A DNA stretch of 28,200 nucleotides. Origin: Oscillospiraceae bacterium. GTDB taxonomy: Bacteria; Bacillota; Clostridia; Oscillospirales; Ruminococcaceae. A program made the position numbers and the translations under genes. The notes beneath the pieces were generated by a model. That model worked only from the letters and a program-made list of their open reading frames with translations. It was not told where the DNA came from and ran no database searches. The stretch spans positions 1 to 28,200 of the forward strand of contig SFLS01000016.1 of NCBI GenBank assembly GCA_004554485.1, read 5' to 3'. Shown here in pieces: positions 1-7,422 of this stretch; the stretch's first letter is position 1; every line of letters begins with the position of its first letter.

Positions 1-99
<99 letters not shown>

Positions 100-102
100 T
101 AG

Positions 103-132
103 AAAAAACCACCCAATCGGGTGGTTTTTTCT
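103..132 (+). terminator. Rho-independent terminator of the rRNA operon
   Basis: A perfect 12-bp stem (AAAAAACCACCC at 103-114 with GGGTGGTTTTTT at 119-130) closes a 4-base loop and ends in a T tract. It lies directly behind the 5S rRNA. Confidence 0.93.
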
Positions 133-171
133 ATAACTATTTAATTATTGGAGAAGAGAGGAGGGGCGGAG

Positions 172-1368
172 ATGCGACGCAGCCGGCAGATGTTTTTGCT
201 GGAGGGTGTATATTTTATCGGCTTTTGCACGCTGTATGCCTATACGGTTACGATCCTGCTGGATTACGGCTACACCGAGGTGCAGTGTGGCTATATCACT
301 ATGCTGCAGTACCTGGTCATGATGATCGCCGGCCCTATCTACGGCAGTAGGATCGACCGCGGACTCTCGCCCAAACGGCTGTTTATTATCCTTCTTCTGG
401 GCGGGATCGTTGTGACGCCGCTGCTGCCGTTCTGCTTTGCCCGCGGATTTTCCTGGGCGATGGTCTCCTTTGGCGCGATATCGGCTTTGGATTTTTGCGG
501 GGCCAGCGTGATTGATGCCTGGATCAACCAGATGACCCGCAGGGACGCCTGCATTGATTACGGGGTGATCCGCAGTGCCGGCTCGATCTTTTATGCCGCT
601 GCGGCGCTGGCGGCCGGGTATCTGATCGTCCCGTTAGGGATAAACTTCCTGTTCTGGCTGCACATGGGCGCTCTGGCACTGGCAGTCCTGCTGGCGTGGC
701 CGTTGCCGGACCCTGCCATGCTGCCGCTGTTGCAGCCGGAGGCGGAACCGGTCGCCCCGCCGAAAGAGAGCCTGTGGACCAGCGCCAAAACGCTGCTGGG
801 CTGCCGGCCGTACATGATATTTCTCCTTTGCGGGACGCTGTACTATTTTGCGACCCGTTCGGTCAACGGCTATATGCAGGTCATCATCAACTACATCGGC
901 GGCGATGCTTCCACCTATGGGCTTTCGGTTTTTCTGTACTGTGTGGGGGAATTCCTTTTGATGCGGCTGGCCAGCCGTCTGCTGCGGCGGGGGATGAAGC
1001 TGCCGGTGCTGTTTATCGCGTCCCTTTCGGCGTTGGGACTGCGCATTCTGCTGCTGGGCGTGCTGCGCAGCATGGCAGGCGTGATGGCGACCCAGGTGCT
1101 GATGTCGATTGGTTTTGCGGGCTTTCTGCGCTTCAATATTGAATATGTCGCTTCGCTGTTTCCACCGCGTTACTGCGGGCGGGCCATCTTGGTCAGCGTC
1201 GCGGTGACCCAGGGCCTGGGCTGTATTTTCGGCAATCTGGCCGGTGGGTACCTGCTGGCAAGTGTGGGCGTGCCGGTGTACTGCTTCATCTGCGGCGGAG
1301 CTATGCTGCTGGCGCTGGCCATTTTTGTGGCTGGGCGGCCTTTTGGATCAACTGGGCTGCTCAATTAG
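172..1368 (+). CDS. MFS transporter, LacY/nucleoside-symporter-like
   Basis: The 398-residue product is almost wholly hydrophobic, with about 12 membrane segments and a charged central loop near residues 185-205, as in a major facilitator permease of the MFS_1-like group. A cytoplasmic-side motif (GSRIDRGLSPKR, near residue 60) fits the loop 2-3 signature of the superfamily. Start: an AGGAGG at 159-164 lies 7 bases before ATG 172; a longer reading from TTG 148 would place this ribosome site inside the gene. The gene begins only 40 bases after the rRNA terminator and no convincing own promoter is seen, so weak readthrough or an atypical promoter may drive it. The substrate cannot be told from sequence. 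Confidence 0.85.
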   Translation: MRRSRQMFLLEGVYFIGFCTLYAYTVTILLDYGYTEVQCGYITMLQYLVMMIAGPIYGSRIDRGLSPKRLFIILLLGGIVVTPLLPFCFARGFSWAMVSFGAISALDFCGASVIDAWINQMTRRDACIDYGVIRSAGSIFYAAAALAAGYLIVPLGINFLFWLHMGALALAVLLAWPLPDPAMLPLLQPEAEPVAPPKESLWTSAKTLLGCRPYMIFLLCGTLYYFATRSVNGYMQVIINYIGGDASTYGLSVFLYCVGEFLLMRLASRLLRRGMKLPVLFIASLSALGLRILLLGVLRSMAGVMATQVLMSIGFAGFLRFNIEYVASLFPPRYCGRAILVSVAVTQGLGCIFGNLAGGYLLASVGVPVYCFICGGAMLLALAIFVAGRPFGSTGLLN

Positions 1369-1422
1369 GTGCATATCACAAATTTTCGACACGATATTCA
1401 TACATCTTTTTTGTTAAAGTGA

Positions 1423-1450
1423 TTGCTTTTCCCCCCCTATTTGGTAAAAT
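1423..1450 (+). promoter_or_regulatory. Sigma-A-type promoter for the 1496 gene
   Basis: TTGCTT at 1423-1428 and TAAAAT at 1445-1450 are 16 bases apart. The gene starts 46 bases downstream. Confidence 0.6.
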
Positions 1451-1495
1451 ATAACTTAAAGAAGATTCGCCGTCAATCAAATAGGAGGAACCAAC

Positions 1496-1933
1496 ATGAA
1501 CTGGCTAACCAAGGCAAACGCCGCGCTGAATCGCATCCCCGCTCTTGCGTGGATCGCAGTGATTATCGTGGTGTTGGCACTGATGCTTTCCCTCAACCAG
1601 CAGCAGGCGGAAAAGCTGCCCCTGGAGCATGTGGCGGGGGTGTATCAATCCGATATGGCAGCAGGGGCTGATATCTCTTATTTCGCCCACATGTATACCG
1701 ATGGCAGATATGAGGTCACCCGCGTGGAGGATACCGGCGATGGTGGTTCCAAAGACACCGTCATTTCCACCGGCACCTATGAGGCAATGGAATTTGGCTA
1801 CTGGATGGAGGACAGTACGTCCGGTGAGTGGCAGACGATCACCCTGGATCACACTGGCTTTTACTGGAGAGATGCCGAGCTGGACCGACTGACGCATTTC
1901 CACCAATTTGCCGTTTACGGCGTAAAATTCTGA
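1496..1933 (+). CDS. Membrane-anchored extracytoplasmic protein, unknown function
   Basis: The 145-residue product is not recognised. Residues 16-33 form one hydrophobic helix and everything after it is polar, with alternating beta-like stretches rich in Tyr, Trp and Thr. This suggests an N-terminal anchor with a small beta-rich domain outside the cell. There is no lipobox or cysteine. AGGAGG at 1483-1488 stands 7 bases before ATG 1496. The gene has its own promoter and a shared terminator downstream, so it is probably monocistronic. Confidence 0.75.
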   Translation: MNWLTKANAALNRIPALAWIAVIIVVLALMLSLNQQQAEKLPLEHVAGVYQSDMAAGADISYFAHMYTDGRYEVTRVEDTGDGGSKDTVISTGTYEAMEFGYWMEDSTSGEWQTITLDHTGFYWRDAELDRLTHFHQFAVYGVKF

Positions 1934-1950
1934 TATTTCGACAGGAAAAA

Positions 1951-1983
1951 ATCCCCCTGCTTTTCGGCAGGGGGATCGTTTTG
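1951..1983. terminator. Bidirectional terminator between the 1496 gene and glyS
   Basis: The stem ATCCCCCTGC (1951-1960) pairs perfectly with GCAGGGGGAT (1967-1976) around a 6-base loop. An A run lies on the left (1945-1951) and a T run on the right (1979-1982), so it can stop transcripts arriving from either side. Confidence 0.85.
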
Positions 1984-1996
1984 CTTATAAGGAAAA

Positions 1997-3355
1997 TCAG
2001 AATTCCAGCTTCTTTTCGATATAGTTGCGCAGCTCGGCGATGGGGATACGGACCTGTTCCATGGTATCGCGGTCACGGACGGTAACGCAGTGATCGGCCG
2101 GGGTATTTTCATCGCCCACCGTCTCAAAGTCCACGGTAATGCACAGAGGGGTGCCGATCTCATCCTCGCGGCGGTAGCGCTTGCCGATGGAACCGGCATC
2201 ATCGTAATCCACCATAAAGTACTTGGAAAGCTCCTGCTGGATCTCCCGGCCCTTGTCCGCCAGCTTCTTGGAAAGCGGCAGAACGGCGGCCTTGAAGTCC
2301 TCATCGTAGGCGTCGCACAGGAACGCCAGGAAGCTGCGCTCGACGCCCAGGGAAGGCTCGATGACATAGGGAATGTAGTGCTCGTTCTTTTCCTGGTCAA
2401 AGTAGGTCAGGTCTTTGCCGCTGGTGTTCTGGTGCTGGGTCAGGTCGTAATCGGTGCGGTCGGCCACGCCCCACAGCTCGCCCCAGCCAAAGGGGAACAG
2501 GAACTCGAAGTCGGTGGTCGCCTTGGAGTAGAAGCACAGCTCCTCGGGGTCATGGTCGCGCAGGCGCAGGTTTTCATCCCGCATCCCCAGGGAAAGCAGC
2601 CACTGGTGGCAGAAATTGCGCCAGTACTGGAACCACTCCAGGTCGGTGCCGGGCTGGCAGAAGAACTCCAGCTCCATCTGCTCAAACTCGCGCACCCGGA
2701 AGATGAAGTTACCGGGGGTGATCTCGTTGCGGAAGCTCTTGCCGATCTGACCGATGCCGAAGGGCAGCTTGCGGCGGGTGGTGCGCTGGACGTTGACAAA
2801 GTTGACAAAGATGCCCTGCGCGGTTTCGGGCCGCAGATAGACGGTGTTTTTCGCGTCCTCGGTCACACCCTGGAAGGTTTTGAACATCAGGTTGAACTGA
2901 CGGATATCGGTAAAATTGTGCTTGCCGCAGGTGGGGCAGGGGATATTGTGCTCCTCCACAAACTCCTTCATCTCGGCCTGGGAGAAGGCGTCGATGGGGC
3001 GGGGCAGGGTAAAGCCGTTCTGGGCGCACCAGTCCTCAATGAGCTTATCGGCGCGGAAGCGCTCGTGGCATTCACGGCAGTCCATCAGCGGGTCGGAAAA
3101 GCCGGAAAGATGGCCGGAGGCCACCCAGGTCTGGGGGTTCATCAGGATGGCGGCATCCTGCCCGACGTTGTAGGGGTTTTCCTGGATGAATTTTTTCCAC
3201 CAGGCACGCTTGATGTTGTTCTTCAGCTCCACGCCCAGGGGGCCGTAATCCCAGGTGTTGGCCAGACCGCCGTAAATCTCGCTGCCGGCATACACAAAGC
3301 CGCGGTTTTTACACAGGTTTACCAGTGTGTCCATTGATTTTTCGGTATTCTTCAT
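1997..3355 (-). CDS. glyS: Glycyl-tRNA synthetase, single-chain (alpha2) type
   Basis: The enzyme charges tRNA-Gly with glycine in the cytosol. The 452-residue protein begins with the family signature (NLCKNRGFVYAGSEIYGG near residues 13-30, then a WDYGPLG motif). Class II motif 2 is seen as FRNEITPGNFIFRVREFEQM and motif 3 as PSLGVERSFLAFL, followed by the C-terminal anticodon-binding domain. The length is normal for the eukaryote-like single-chain type, as opposed to the alpha2beta2 GlyQ/GlyS type. ATG 3355 is preferred to a start 35 codons upstream because that extension lacks homology and crosses the promoter; AGGAGG (3374-3369) lies 13 bases upstream. The leader is only about 45 bases, so there is no room for a T-box. 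Confidence 0.96.
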   Translation of the reverse strand: MKNTEKSMDTLVNLCKNRGFVYAGSEIYGGLANTWDYGPLGVELKNNIKRAWWKKFIQENPYNVGQDAAILMNPQTWVASGHLSGFSDPLMDCRECHERFRADKLIEDWCAQNGFTLPRPIDAFSQAEMKEFVEEHNIPCPTCGKHNFTDIRQFNLMFKTFQGVTEDAKNTVYLRPETAQGIFVNFVNVQRTTRRKLPFGIGQIGKSFRNEITPGNFIFRVREFEQMELEFFCQPGTDLEWFQYWRNFCHQWLLSLGMRDENLRLRDHDPEELCFYSKATTDFEFLFPFGWGELWGVADRTDYDLTQHQNTSGKDLTYFDQEKNEHYIPYVIEPSLGVERSFLAFLCDAYDEDFKAAVLPLSKKLADKGREIQQELSKYFMVDYDDAGSIGKRYRREDEIGTPLCITVDFETVGDENTPADHCVTVRDRDTMEQVRIPIAELRNYIEKKLEF

Positions 3356-3406
3356 TGTTATTTTCGTTCCTCCTCGGCGTTTGCTAACGATAATATAATA
3401 ATGTAC

Positions 3407-3435
3407 ATTGTACCGCCATGGACAAAAGAAGTCAA
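3407..3435 (-). promoter_or_regulatory. Strong sigma-A promoter of glyS
   Basis: On the minus strand TTGACT (3435-3430) and TACAAT (3412-3407) are separated by exactly 17 bases. Transcription would begin near 3400 and reach ATG 3355 after about 45 bases. No T-box stem-specifier or antiterminator is seen. Confidence 0.85.
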
Positions 3436-3480
3436 TACGGCACGGCATCTCCCGCGGCAAAGGGAGCGGGTTATTCTGCC

Positions 3481-3737
3481 CTCTTTGGTGAATTTTGCCC
3501 CGGAATCGTTCAGGCGCTGTGTCAGGTCGGGGTCGTTCATCAGGCCGGTTTTGTAGATATTTTCCCCGGCCTTGTCGGCAAACAGGATCTGGTTTTCCCG
3601 GATCTCCACCTGGCCGATCTCCTTAATCTGCTGCTTCGCAATCAGCGGAAGAACAAGGACATTGAACAGCACCAGCACCAGCAGCGCAATGCCGTAATAG
3701 TAGATCAAAGGCTTTTTGGGGCTTTTTCTTCTTTCAT
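3481..3737 (-). pseudogene. ftsH: ftsH N-terminal remnant (frameshift, internal deletion, truncated)
   Basis: After a GGAGGAG ribosome site, ATG 3737 opens MKEEKAPKSL and then meets TGA at once. Shifting frame there gives LIYYYGIALLVLVLFN, a membrane helix, then IGQVEIRENQ and later RLNDSGAKFTKE. This resembles the N-terminal helix and extracytoplasmic domain of clostridial FtsH. About 13-15 residues seem to be missing between QQIKE and IGQVEI, where relatives have a VDYGTF-like stretch. After GAKFTKE the similarity ends, so the second helix, AAA+ and zinc-protease domains are all absent. The family match is from memory of FtsH sequences, not a search. A functional ftsH is expected elsewhere in the genome. 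Confidence 0.7.
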
Positions 3738-3892
3738 GCGTGGCTCCTCCGTCGGGTTTTGTGGAGCCGCCGCTGTGCCGGCAGCCGTGAATAGGGGAAA
3801 GAGACCGGGGAAAGACAAAGCACCCGGATGGCCCGGTCCCGCCCCGAAGAACGGCGGGAAGAGACTTTTCCGGGTTCTGCCGATTGCATTAT

Positions 3893-3921
3893 ATTTTACC
3901 TTTTGCGCCCCGCTCTGTCAA
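3893..3921 (-). promoter_or_regulatory. Intact sigma-A promoter in front of the ftsH remnant
   Basis: TTGACA (3921-3916) and TAAAAT (3898-3893) are 17 bases apart on the minus strand. The transcript would carry a leader of about 150 bases before the broken ATG at 3737 and could run on into glyS, since no terminator is visible between them. The rest of the gene-free stretch 3738-4110 holds this promoter and those of the response regulator; nothing else is recognised. Confidence 0.7.
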
Positions 3922-4064
3922 TTCACGGGCAGCGCCGTAAACGGTACGGCGTTGGGGAAAACAGGGAAAGAACGAGCCTATTGGGGCACGGTTTCTTTAG
4001 GTAGATTTAAGGCGACACTTGTATTATAAAATAAGGATAAAGGACCGGCGGGGAAAGGCGGCGG

Positions 4065-4093
4065 TTGTCCTGCCGGTAAAAAACCATTATAAT
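4065..4093 (+). promoter_or_regulatory. Sigma-A promoter of the two-component operon
   Basis: TTGTCC (4065-4070) and a perfect TATAAT (4088-4093) are 17 bases apart. The expected transcript start near 4100 lies only about 11 bases before ATG 4111. An AT-rich TATTATAAAAT block at 4022-4032 could be a second, upstream -10 region but has no good -35. Confidence 0.65.
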
Positions 4094-4110
4094 GGGGACG
4101 GGTGATAGAA

Positions 4111-4785
4111 ATGCGTGTTTTGATTGCGGAGGACGAAGCGGACCTGGCGGAGGCGCTGACCGTCTTTTTTGAAAAAAACCAGTTTACTGCGGATGCCGTG
4201 AGCGATGGCTTTTCGGCGTATGAATACGCCTCCTCCGGGGAATATGACGCCATCGTGCTGGATGTGATGATGCCGAAAATGAACGGCGTGGAGGTGCTGC
4301 GCAAGCTGCGGGCGGAGGGGGTTAAAACGCCGGTGATGATGCTGACGGCCAAGGCGGAAAAGGACGACCGCATCACCGGCTTTAATGCCGGGGCGGATGA
4401 TTACCTGCCCAAGCCCTTTGAGCCGGACGAGCTGATCTGCCGTGTGCGCGCCATGCTGCGCAGAAGCGAGGATTACAAGCCGACGGTCCTTTGCTACGGC
4501 GACCTGCAGCTGAACCCGGATACCGGCATTCTGTCCTGCGGGGAGCGCACGGTACGGCTGAGCGGGCGGGAGTTCCAGGTGGTGGAACTGTTTCTGCGCT
4601 CGCCCAAAGTGGTGCTTTCCGCCGAAAGGATCATGGAGCGGGTCTGGGGCTGGGACAGCGAAGCGGAGATCAACGTGGTCTGGGTGCATATCTCCAACCT
4701 GCGCAAAAAACTAAGAGCCATCGGCTCCGGGGTGTCGATCTCTGCCAACCGGGGGCTGGGCTATCTTCTGGAGGAACGGCAATGA
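4111..4785 (+). CDS. OmpR/PhoB-family response regulator
   Basis: The 224-residue protein is a cytosolic two-component regulator. The receiver domain (about 1-118) keeps the acidic pair E7/D8, the phosphorylated D51 in DAIVLDVMMPKMNG, T79 and K101. The C-terminal winged helix (about 128-224) includes LSGREFQVVELFLRSP and ends in the usual ISANRGLGYLLEE hairpin. ATG 4111 gives the standard MRVLIAEDE opening; an in-frame GTG at 4102 is also possible. Its stop overlaps the start of the sensor kinase (ATGA), so the two are translationally coupled and are surely partners. The signal is unknown. Confidence 0.94.
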   Translation: MRVLIAEDEADLAEALTVFFEKNQFTADAVSDGFSAYEYASSGEYDAIVLDVMMPKMNGVEVLRKLRAEGVKTPVMMLTAKAEKDDRITGFNAGADDYLPKPFEPDELICRVRAMLRRSEDYKPTVLCYGDLQLNPDTGILSCGERTVRLSGREFQVVELFLRSPKVVLSAERIMERVWGWDSEAEINVVWVHISNLRKKLRAIGSGVSISANRGLGYLLEERQ

Positions 4786-6011
4786 TCAAACAGCTGCGCA
4801 AACGCTTCATCCGCATTGCCATGCTTGCCGTAACGGCGGTGATGCTGGCGCTGTGCCTCATTGTGAATATCGCCAACTATCTTTCGGTGGATGCCGGCCT
4901 GACACAGATGCTGGAGATCATCGGCAGCAATCAGGGAACGATGCCGGCAATTCCGCACGGCGGCAAGCCCGGGGCAAAGCCGGAAAAGGCCTTTACGCCG
5001 GAAACGCCTTTTTCCACCCGGTATTTTGTGCTGCGCTATTCCGGGGAGGGAACGCTGCTGCAGGCCGACCTGAGGAACATTGCAGCCGTGACCGAGGAGG
5101 ACACCGAGCAGTACCTGCAGACCGCGCTGGCGCACGGCGAGGGCTTTGGCTGGAAGGAGGGATACCGGTACTATGTGGTGCGCAGCGGCGAAGACCGCTG
5201 GATGGCGGTCTTTTTGGACAGCTACGATGAAATCCGCTCGGTGAGGACGACGGCGATACTGTCCTTTGCGGCAATGCTGTTCTGCATCGCGTGCGTGTAT
5301 CTGATCGTGACGCTGCTGTCCCGCCGGGCCATCGATCCGGTGGTCAGGGCCTCGGAGCGGCAAAAGCAGTTTATCACCGATGCCGGCCACGAGCTGAAAA
5401 CGCCGATTACGGTGATCGCTACCAGCCTGAAGGTGCTGGAAATGGAAACCGGGAAAAATAAATGGAACGACAAGGCGCAGGCGCAAACCGAAAAGCTGCG
5501 GGACCTGGTAAACTCGCTGGTGACGCTCTCCCGCATGGATGAGGAGGAATCGCCGCTGAAGTTCAGTCGGTTCCCGCTCAGCGAAGCGGTAAGCGAAACG
5601 GCGGAATCCTTCCGGGACTATGCCCTTTCCAACGGGCATGAGCTGCAGCTTGCCATTGCGCCGGAACTGGAATACAACGGGGACGAATACGCCCTCCGGC
5701 AGCTGGTCTCCATCCTGCTGGATAACGCCGTCAAATACGCGGCGAAGGGCACGCCGATCACCTTTGCGCTGGAAAAGAATAAAAAGGGTGTGGTCATCCG
5801 CACCGCCAACCGCTGCGAAAACCTGGATGGGCAGGAACTGGATAAGCTGTTCGACCGCTTTTACCGCGCGGATCCCTCCCGGACGGCCGGCGGCTTCGGC
5901 ATCGGGCTTTCCATCGCGCGCAGCATTGTCGAGGGGCATCGGGGCAGCATCTGTGCCCGGCGCTGCGACGGGGATACCATCGAACTGATCGCGCAGCTGG
6001 GCAAGGGATAA
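4782..6011 (+). CDS. Two-component sensor histidine kinase
   Basis: The 409-residue protein has a first membrane helix at about 10-32, an extracytoplasmic sensor of about 120 residues, and a second helix near 152-178. The HisKA box FITDAGHELKTP places the phosphorylated histidine at H203. The ATPase domain shows the N box LLDNAVKYA (N315), the F box LFDRFYRADPSR and the G2 box GGFGIGLSIA. The G1 box (usually DxGxG) is replaced by TANRCENLDG, a degenerate form met in a common Firmicute kinase subfamily. ATG 4782 overlaps the regulator stop by four bases. Confidence 0.92.
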   Translation: MIKQLRKRFIRIAMLAVTAVMLALCLIVNIANYLSVDAGLTQMLEIIGSNQGTMPAIPHGGKPGAKPEKAFTPETPFSTRYFVLRYSGEGTLLQADLRNIAAVTEEDTEQYLQTALAHGEGFGWKEGYRYYVVRSGEDRWMAVFLDSYDEIRSVRTTAILSFAAMLFCIACVYLIVTLLSRRAIDPVVRASERQKQFITDAGHELKTPITVIATSLKVLEMETGKNKWNDKAQAQTEKLRDLVNSLVTLSRMDEEESPLKFSRFPLSEAVSETAESFRDYALSNGHELQLAIAPELEYNGDEYALRQLVSILLDNAVKYAAKGTPITFALEKNKKGVVIRTANRCENLDGQELDKLFDRFYRADPSRTAGGFGIGLSIARSIVEGHRGSICARRCDGDTIELIAQLGKG

Positions 6012-6051
6012 CAGGCCGCGGCAGGCAGCGGGCCGAAAAAGGGAAAATTTG

Positions 6052-6080
6052 GAATAGAAAAGCAAAAACCGTCCATACTA
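6052..6080 (+). promoter_or_regulatory. Forespore (sigma-F/sigma-G type) promoter of spoIIR
   Basis: GAATA (6052-6056) fits the -35 pattern GHATR. After 14 bases, GTCCATACTA (6071-6080) fits the sigma-F -10 pattern GGHHAWDHTR at nine of ten positions and contains the sigma-G-like CATACTA. spoIIR is a sigma-F target in Bacillus, which agrees. No sigma-A promoter is seen here. Confidence 0.65.
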
Positions 6081-6099
6081 ACGGCGTCAAGGAGATCCT

Positions 6100-6132
6100 A
6101 TGAATGACCGGAAAGGACGGAAAACAAGATGA
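6100..6132 (+). CDS. Ten-codon leader ORF overlapping spoIIR
   Basis: ATG 6100 is preceded by AAGGAG (6089-6094) at 5 bases, the best ribosome site in the leader. It reads MNDRKGRKTR and stops at TGA 6130-6132, overlapping the spoIIR ATG as ATGA. It is very basic. The arrangement suggests translational coupling of spoIIR to a short leader peptide; expression is not proven. Confidence 0.4.
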   Translation: MNDRKGRKTR

Positions 6133-6719
6133 CGAAAAAGTGGGACATGGTACTGATCCTGGGGCTGCTGCTGGCGGTCGTGGTAAGTGTGGCGGCGGGC
6201 TTTGACGGCGAATGCGACCCGGTCAGACAAAATGTGCTGCGGCTGCATATCCTGGCCAACAGTGACAGCGAACAGGATCAGGCGCTGAAGCTGCAGGTAC
6301 GGGATGCGGTGCTGCGGGAAACGGCCGGGTCCTTTGAAGCGGCAGAAAGCCTTGACACAGCCGAGCAAACGGCGGCGGCACTGCTGCCCCGGATCGAGGA
6401 GACCGCCCGGCAGACGCTGGCGGCGCAGGGCTGTGACGACGCGGTGCGGGTGAGCCTGGTGAATATGTACTTTGAAACGCGCGAATACGACGGGCACACC
6501 CTGCCGGCCGGGTACTACGACGCGGTGCGTATCGAGCTGGGAGCAGCCGCCGGACACAACTGGTGGTGCGTACTGTTTCCGCAGCTCTGCATCGGCACGG
6601 CGGCGGACAGCGAGGAACTGGAGGCCATCGACGGGCTGGCCCGACAGCCGGAATACCGGCTTTCCTTTGCCCTGGTAGAGTGGCTGGAGCGGCTGCTGGC
6701 AGCCGCCAAAGAGCAGTAA
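6129..6719 (+). CDS. spoIIR: Stage II sporulation protein R
   Basis: SpoIIR is made in the forespore and secreted into the intermembrane space, where it signals the SpoIIGA protease to process pro-sigma-E in the mother cell. The 196-residue protein has an N-terminal signal helix (residues 9-24) and the family hallmark LRLHILANSDSEQDQALKLQVRDAVL starting near residue 38, followed by NMYFETREYDGHTLPAGYYDAVRIELG and WWCVLFPQLC. ATG 6129 is the first possible start, because TGA at 6105-6107 closes the frame upstream. Its own ribosome site (AAAGGA at 6112-6117) is weak and about 11 bases away, while a short leader ORF overlaps the start. It follows the two-component pair but has its own forespore promoter. 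Confidence 0.95.
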   Translation: MTKKWDMVLILGLLLAVVVSVAAGFDGECDPVRQNVLRLHILANSDSEQDQALKLQVRDAVLRETAGSFEAAESLDTAEQTAAALLPRIEETARQTLAAQGCDDAVRVSLVNMYFETREYDGHTLPAGYYDAVRIELGAAAGHNWWCVLFPQLCIGTAADSEELEAIDGLARQPEYRLSFALVEWLERLLAAAKEQ

Positions 6720-6730
6720 TGAAAAAGCAG

Positions 6731-6761
6731 AAAAAGGCGTCCTCACCGGGGCGCCTTTTTT
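6731..6761 (+). terminator. Terminator of spoIIR
   Basis: AAAAAGGCG (6731-6739) pairs with CGCCTTTTT (6752-6760), giving a GC-rich hairpin that ends in six T residues. Confidence 0.85.
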
Positions 6762-6806
6762 GTACGGGTTTTTGCGGCAAAAGGGATTCCCCTGCCGGAC
6801 AAGCTG

Positions 6807-6815
6807 TGATACAAT
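6807..6815 (+). promoter_or_regulatory. Extended -10 promoter of the EamA gene
   Basis: TGATACAAT fits TGnTATAAT with one mismatch. The -35 region (TTCCCC, 17 bases upstream) is poor, as is common when TGn is present. Confidence 0.5.
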
Positions 6816-6862
6816 AGAGAAAAAGAACGGTTAATCTGTCTGGTTTAGGGGGGACATGGGGA

Positions 6863-7276
6863 ATGTGGTTTTTATTTGCTCTGCTTTCCGCGGTGTTTGC
6901 GGCGTTCACTTCCATATTGGCAAAGATCGGTGTGGAAGGGGTCAATTCCACTTTGGCGACCGCCATCCGGACCGTCGTGGTCCTGGTGATGGCTTGGGGG
7001 ATGGTCTTTATGACCCATACGCAGACCGGTATTTCCGAAATCAGCCGGAAAAGCTGGGTATTCCTGATTCTATCCGGTCTGGCGACGGGCGCTTCCTGGC
7101 TGTGTTACTACAGGGCGCTGCAGATCGGGGAAGCGTCAAAGGTCGTCCCGGTTGACAAGCTGAGCGTCGTTATCACGCTGGTACTGGCGTTTGTATTCCT
7201 GCATGAGGAGTTCACCGCAAAATCCCTGATCGGATGTATTCTGATCGGGGCCGGTACATTGATCATGGTTCTGTAA
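6863..7276 (+). CDS. EamA/DMT-family membrane protein, half-size
   Basis: The 137-residue product has about five hydrophobic helices and a single EamA repeat (ILAKIGVEGVNSTLATAIRT near residue 18; SWLCYYRALQIGEASKVVPVDKLSVVI near 80-107; FLHEEFTAKSLIGCILIGAG near the end). Most DMT permeases have two such repeats and about 300 residues, so this one probably works as a dimer, as small single-repeat members do. An AGGGGG site ends about 9-10 bases before ATG 6863. It stands alone between two terminators. Confidence 0.9.
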   Translation: MWFLFALLSAVFAAFTSILAKIGVEGVNSTLATAIRTVVVLVMAWGMVFMTHTQTGISEISRKSWVFLILSGLATGASWLCYYRALQIGEASKVVPVDKLSVVITLVLAFVFLHEEFTAKSLIGCILIGAGTLIMVL

Positions 7277-7314
7277 GTCTGCGGCCGGCGGGACCAAAAC
7301 AGAGCGAAGGGACG

Positions 7315-7390
7315 CCCTCTGTGACAGAGGGAAGCAGAATACGGAGCCTTGCGGAGGGGGTCAGCCCCTTTCCGGAAGGCTCCGTATTTT
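7315..7390 (+). terminator. Double hairpin terminator after the EamA gene
   Basis: A first hairpin, CCCTCTG-TGA-CAGAGGG (7315-7331), is followed by a long one whose 13-bp outer stem AATACGGAGCCTT (7338-7350) pairs with AAGGCTCCGTATT (7376-7388), with an inner GGGG/CCCC stem. A T run follows at 7387-7391. It lies between convergent genes; on the minus strand it lacks a good T run. Confidence 0.75.
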
Positions 7391-7422
7391 TACATGGAGG
7401 AAAAAGTGCGCGCTGCAGCAGC

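Noticed and set aside
2090..3337. A 415-codon plus-strand frame opposite glyS
   Set aside because: Shadow of glyS; its translation is Val/Leu/Gly-rich without domain features.
3418..4029. A 203-codon plus-strand frame over the ftsH remnant
   Set aside because: Complement of the remnant and its leader; no ribosome site and no domain features.
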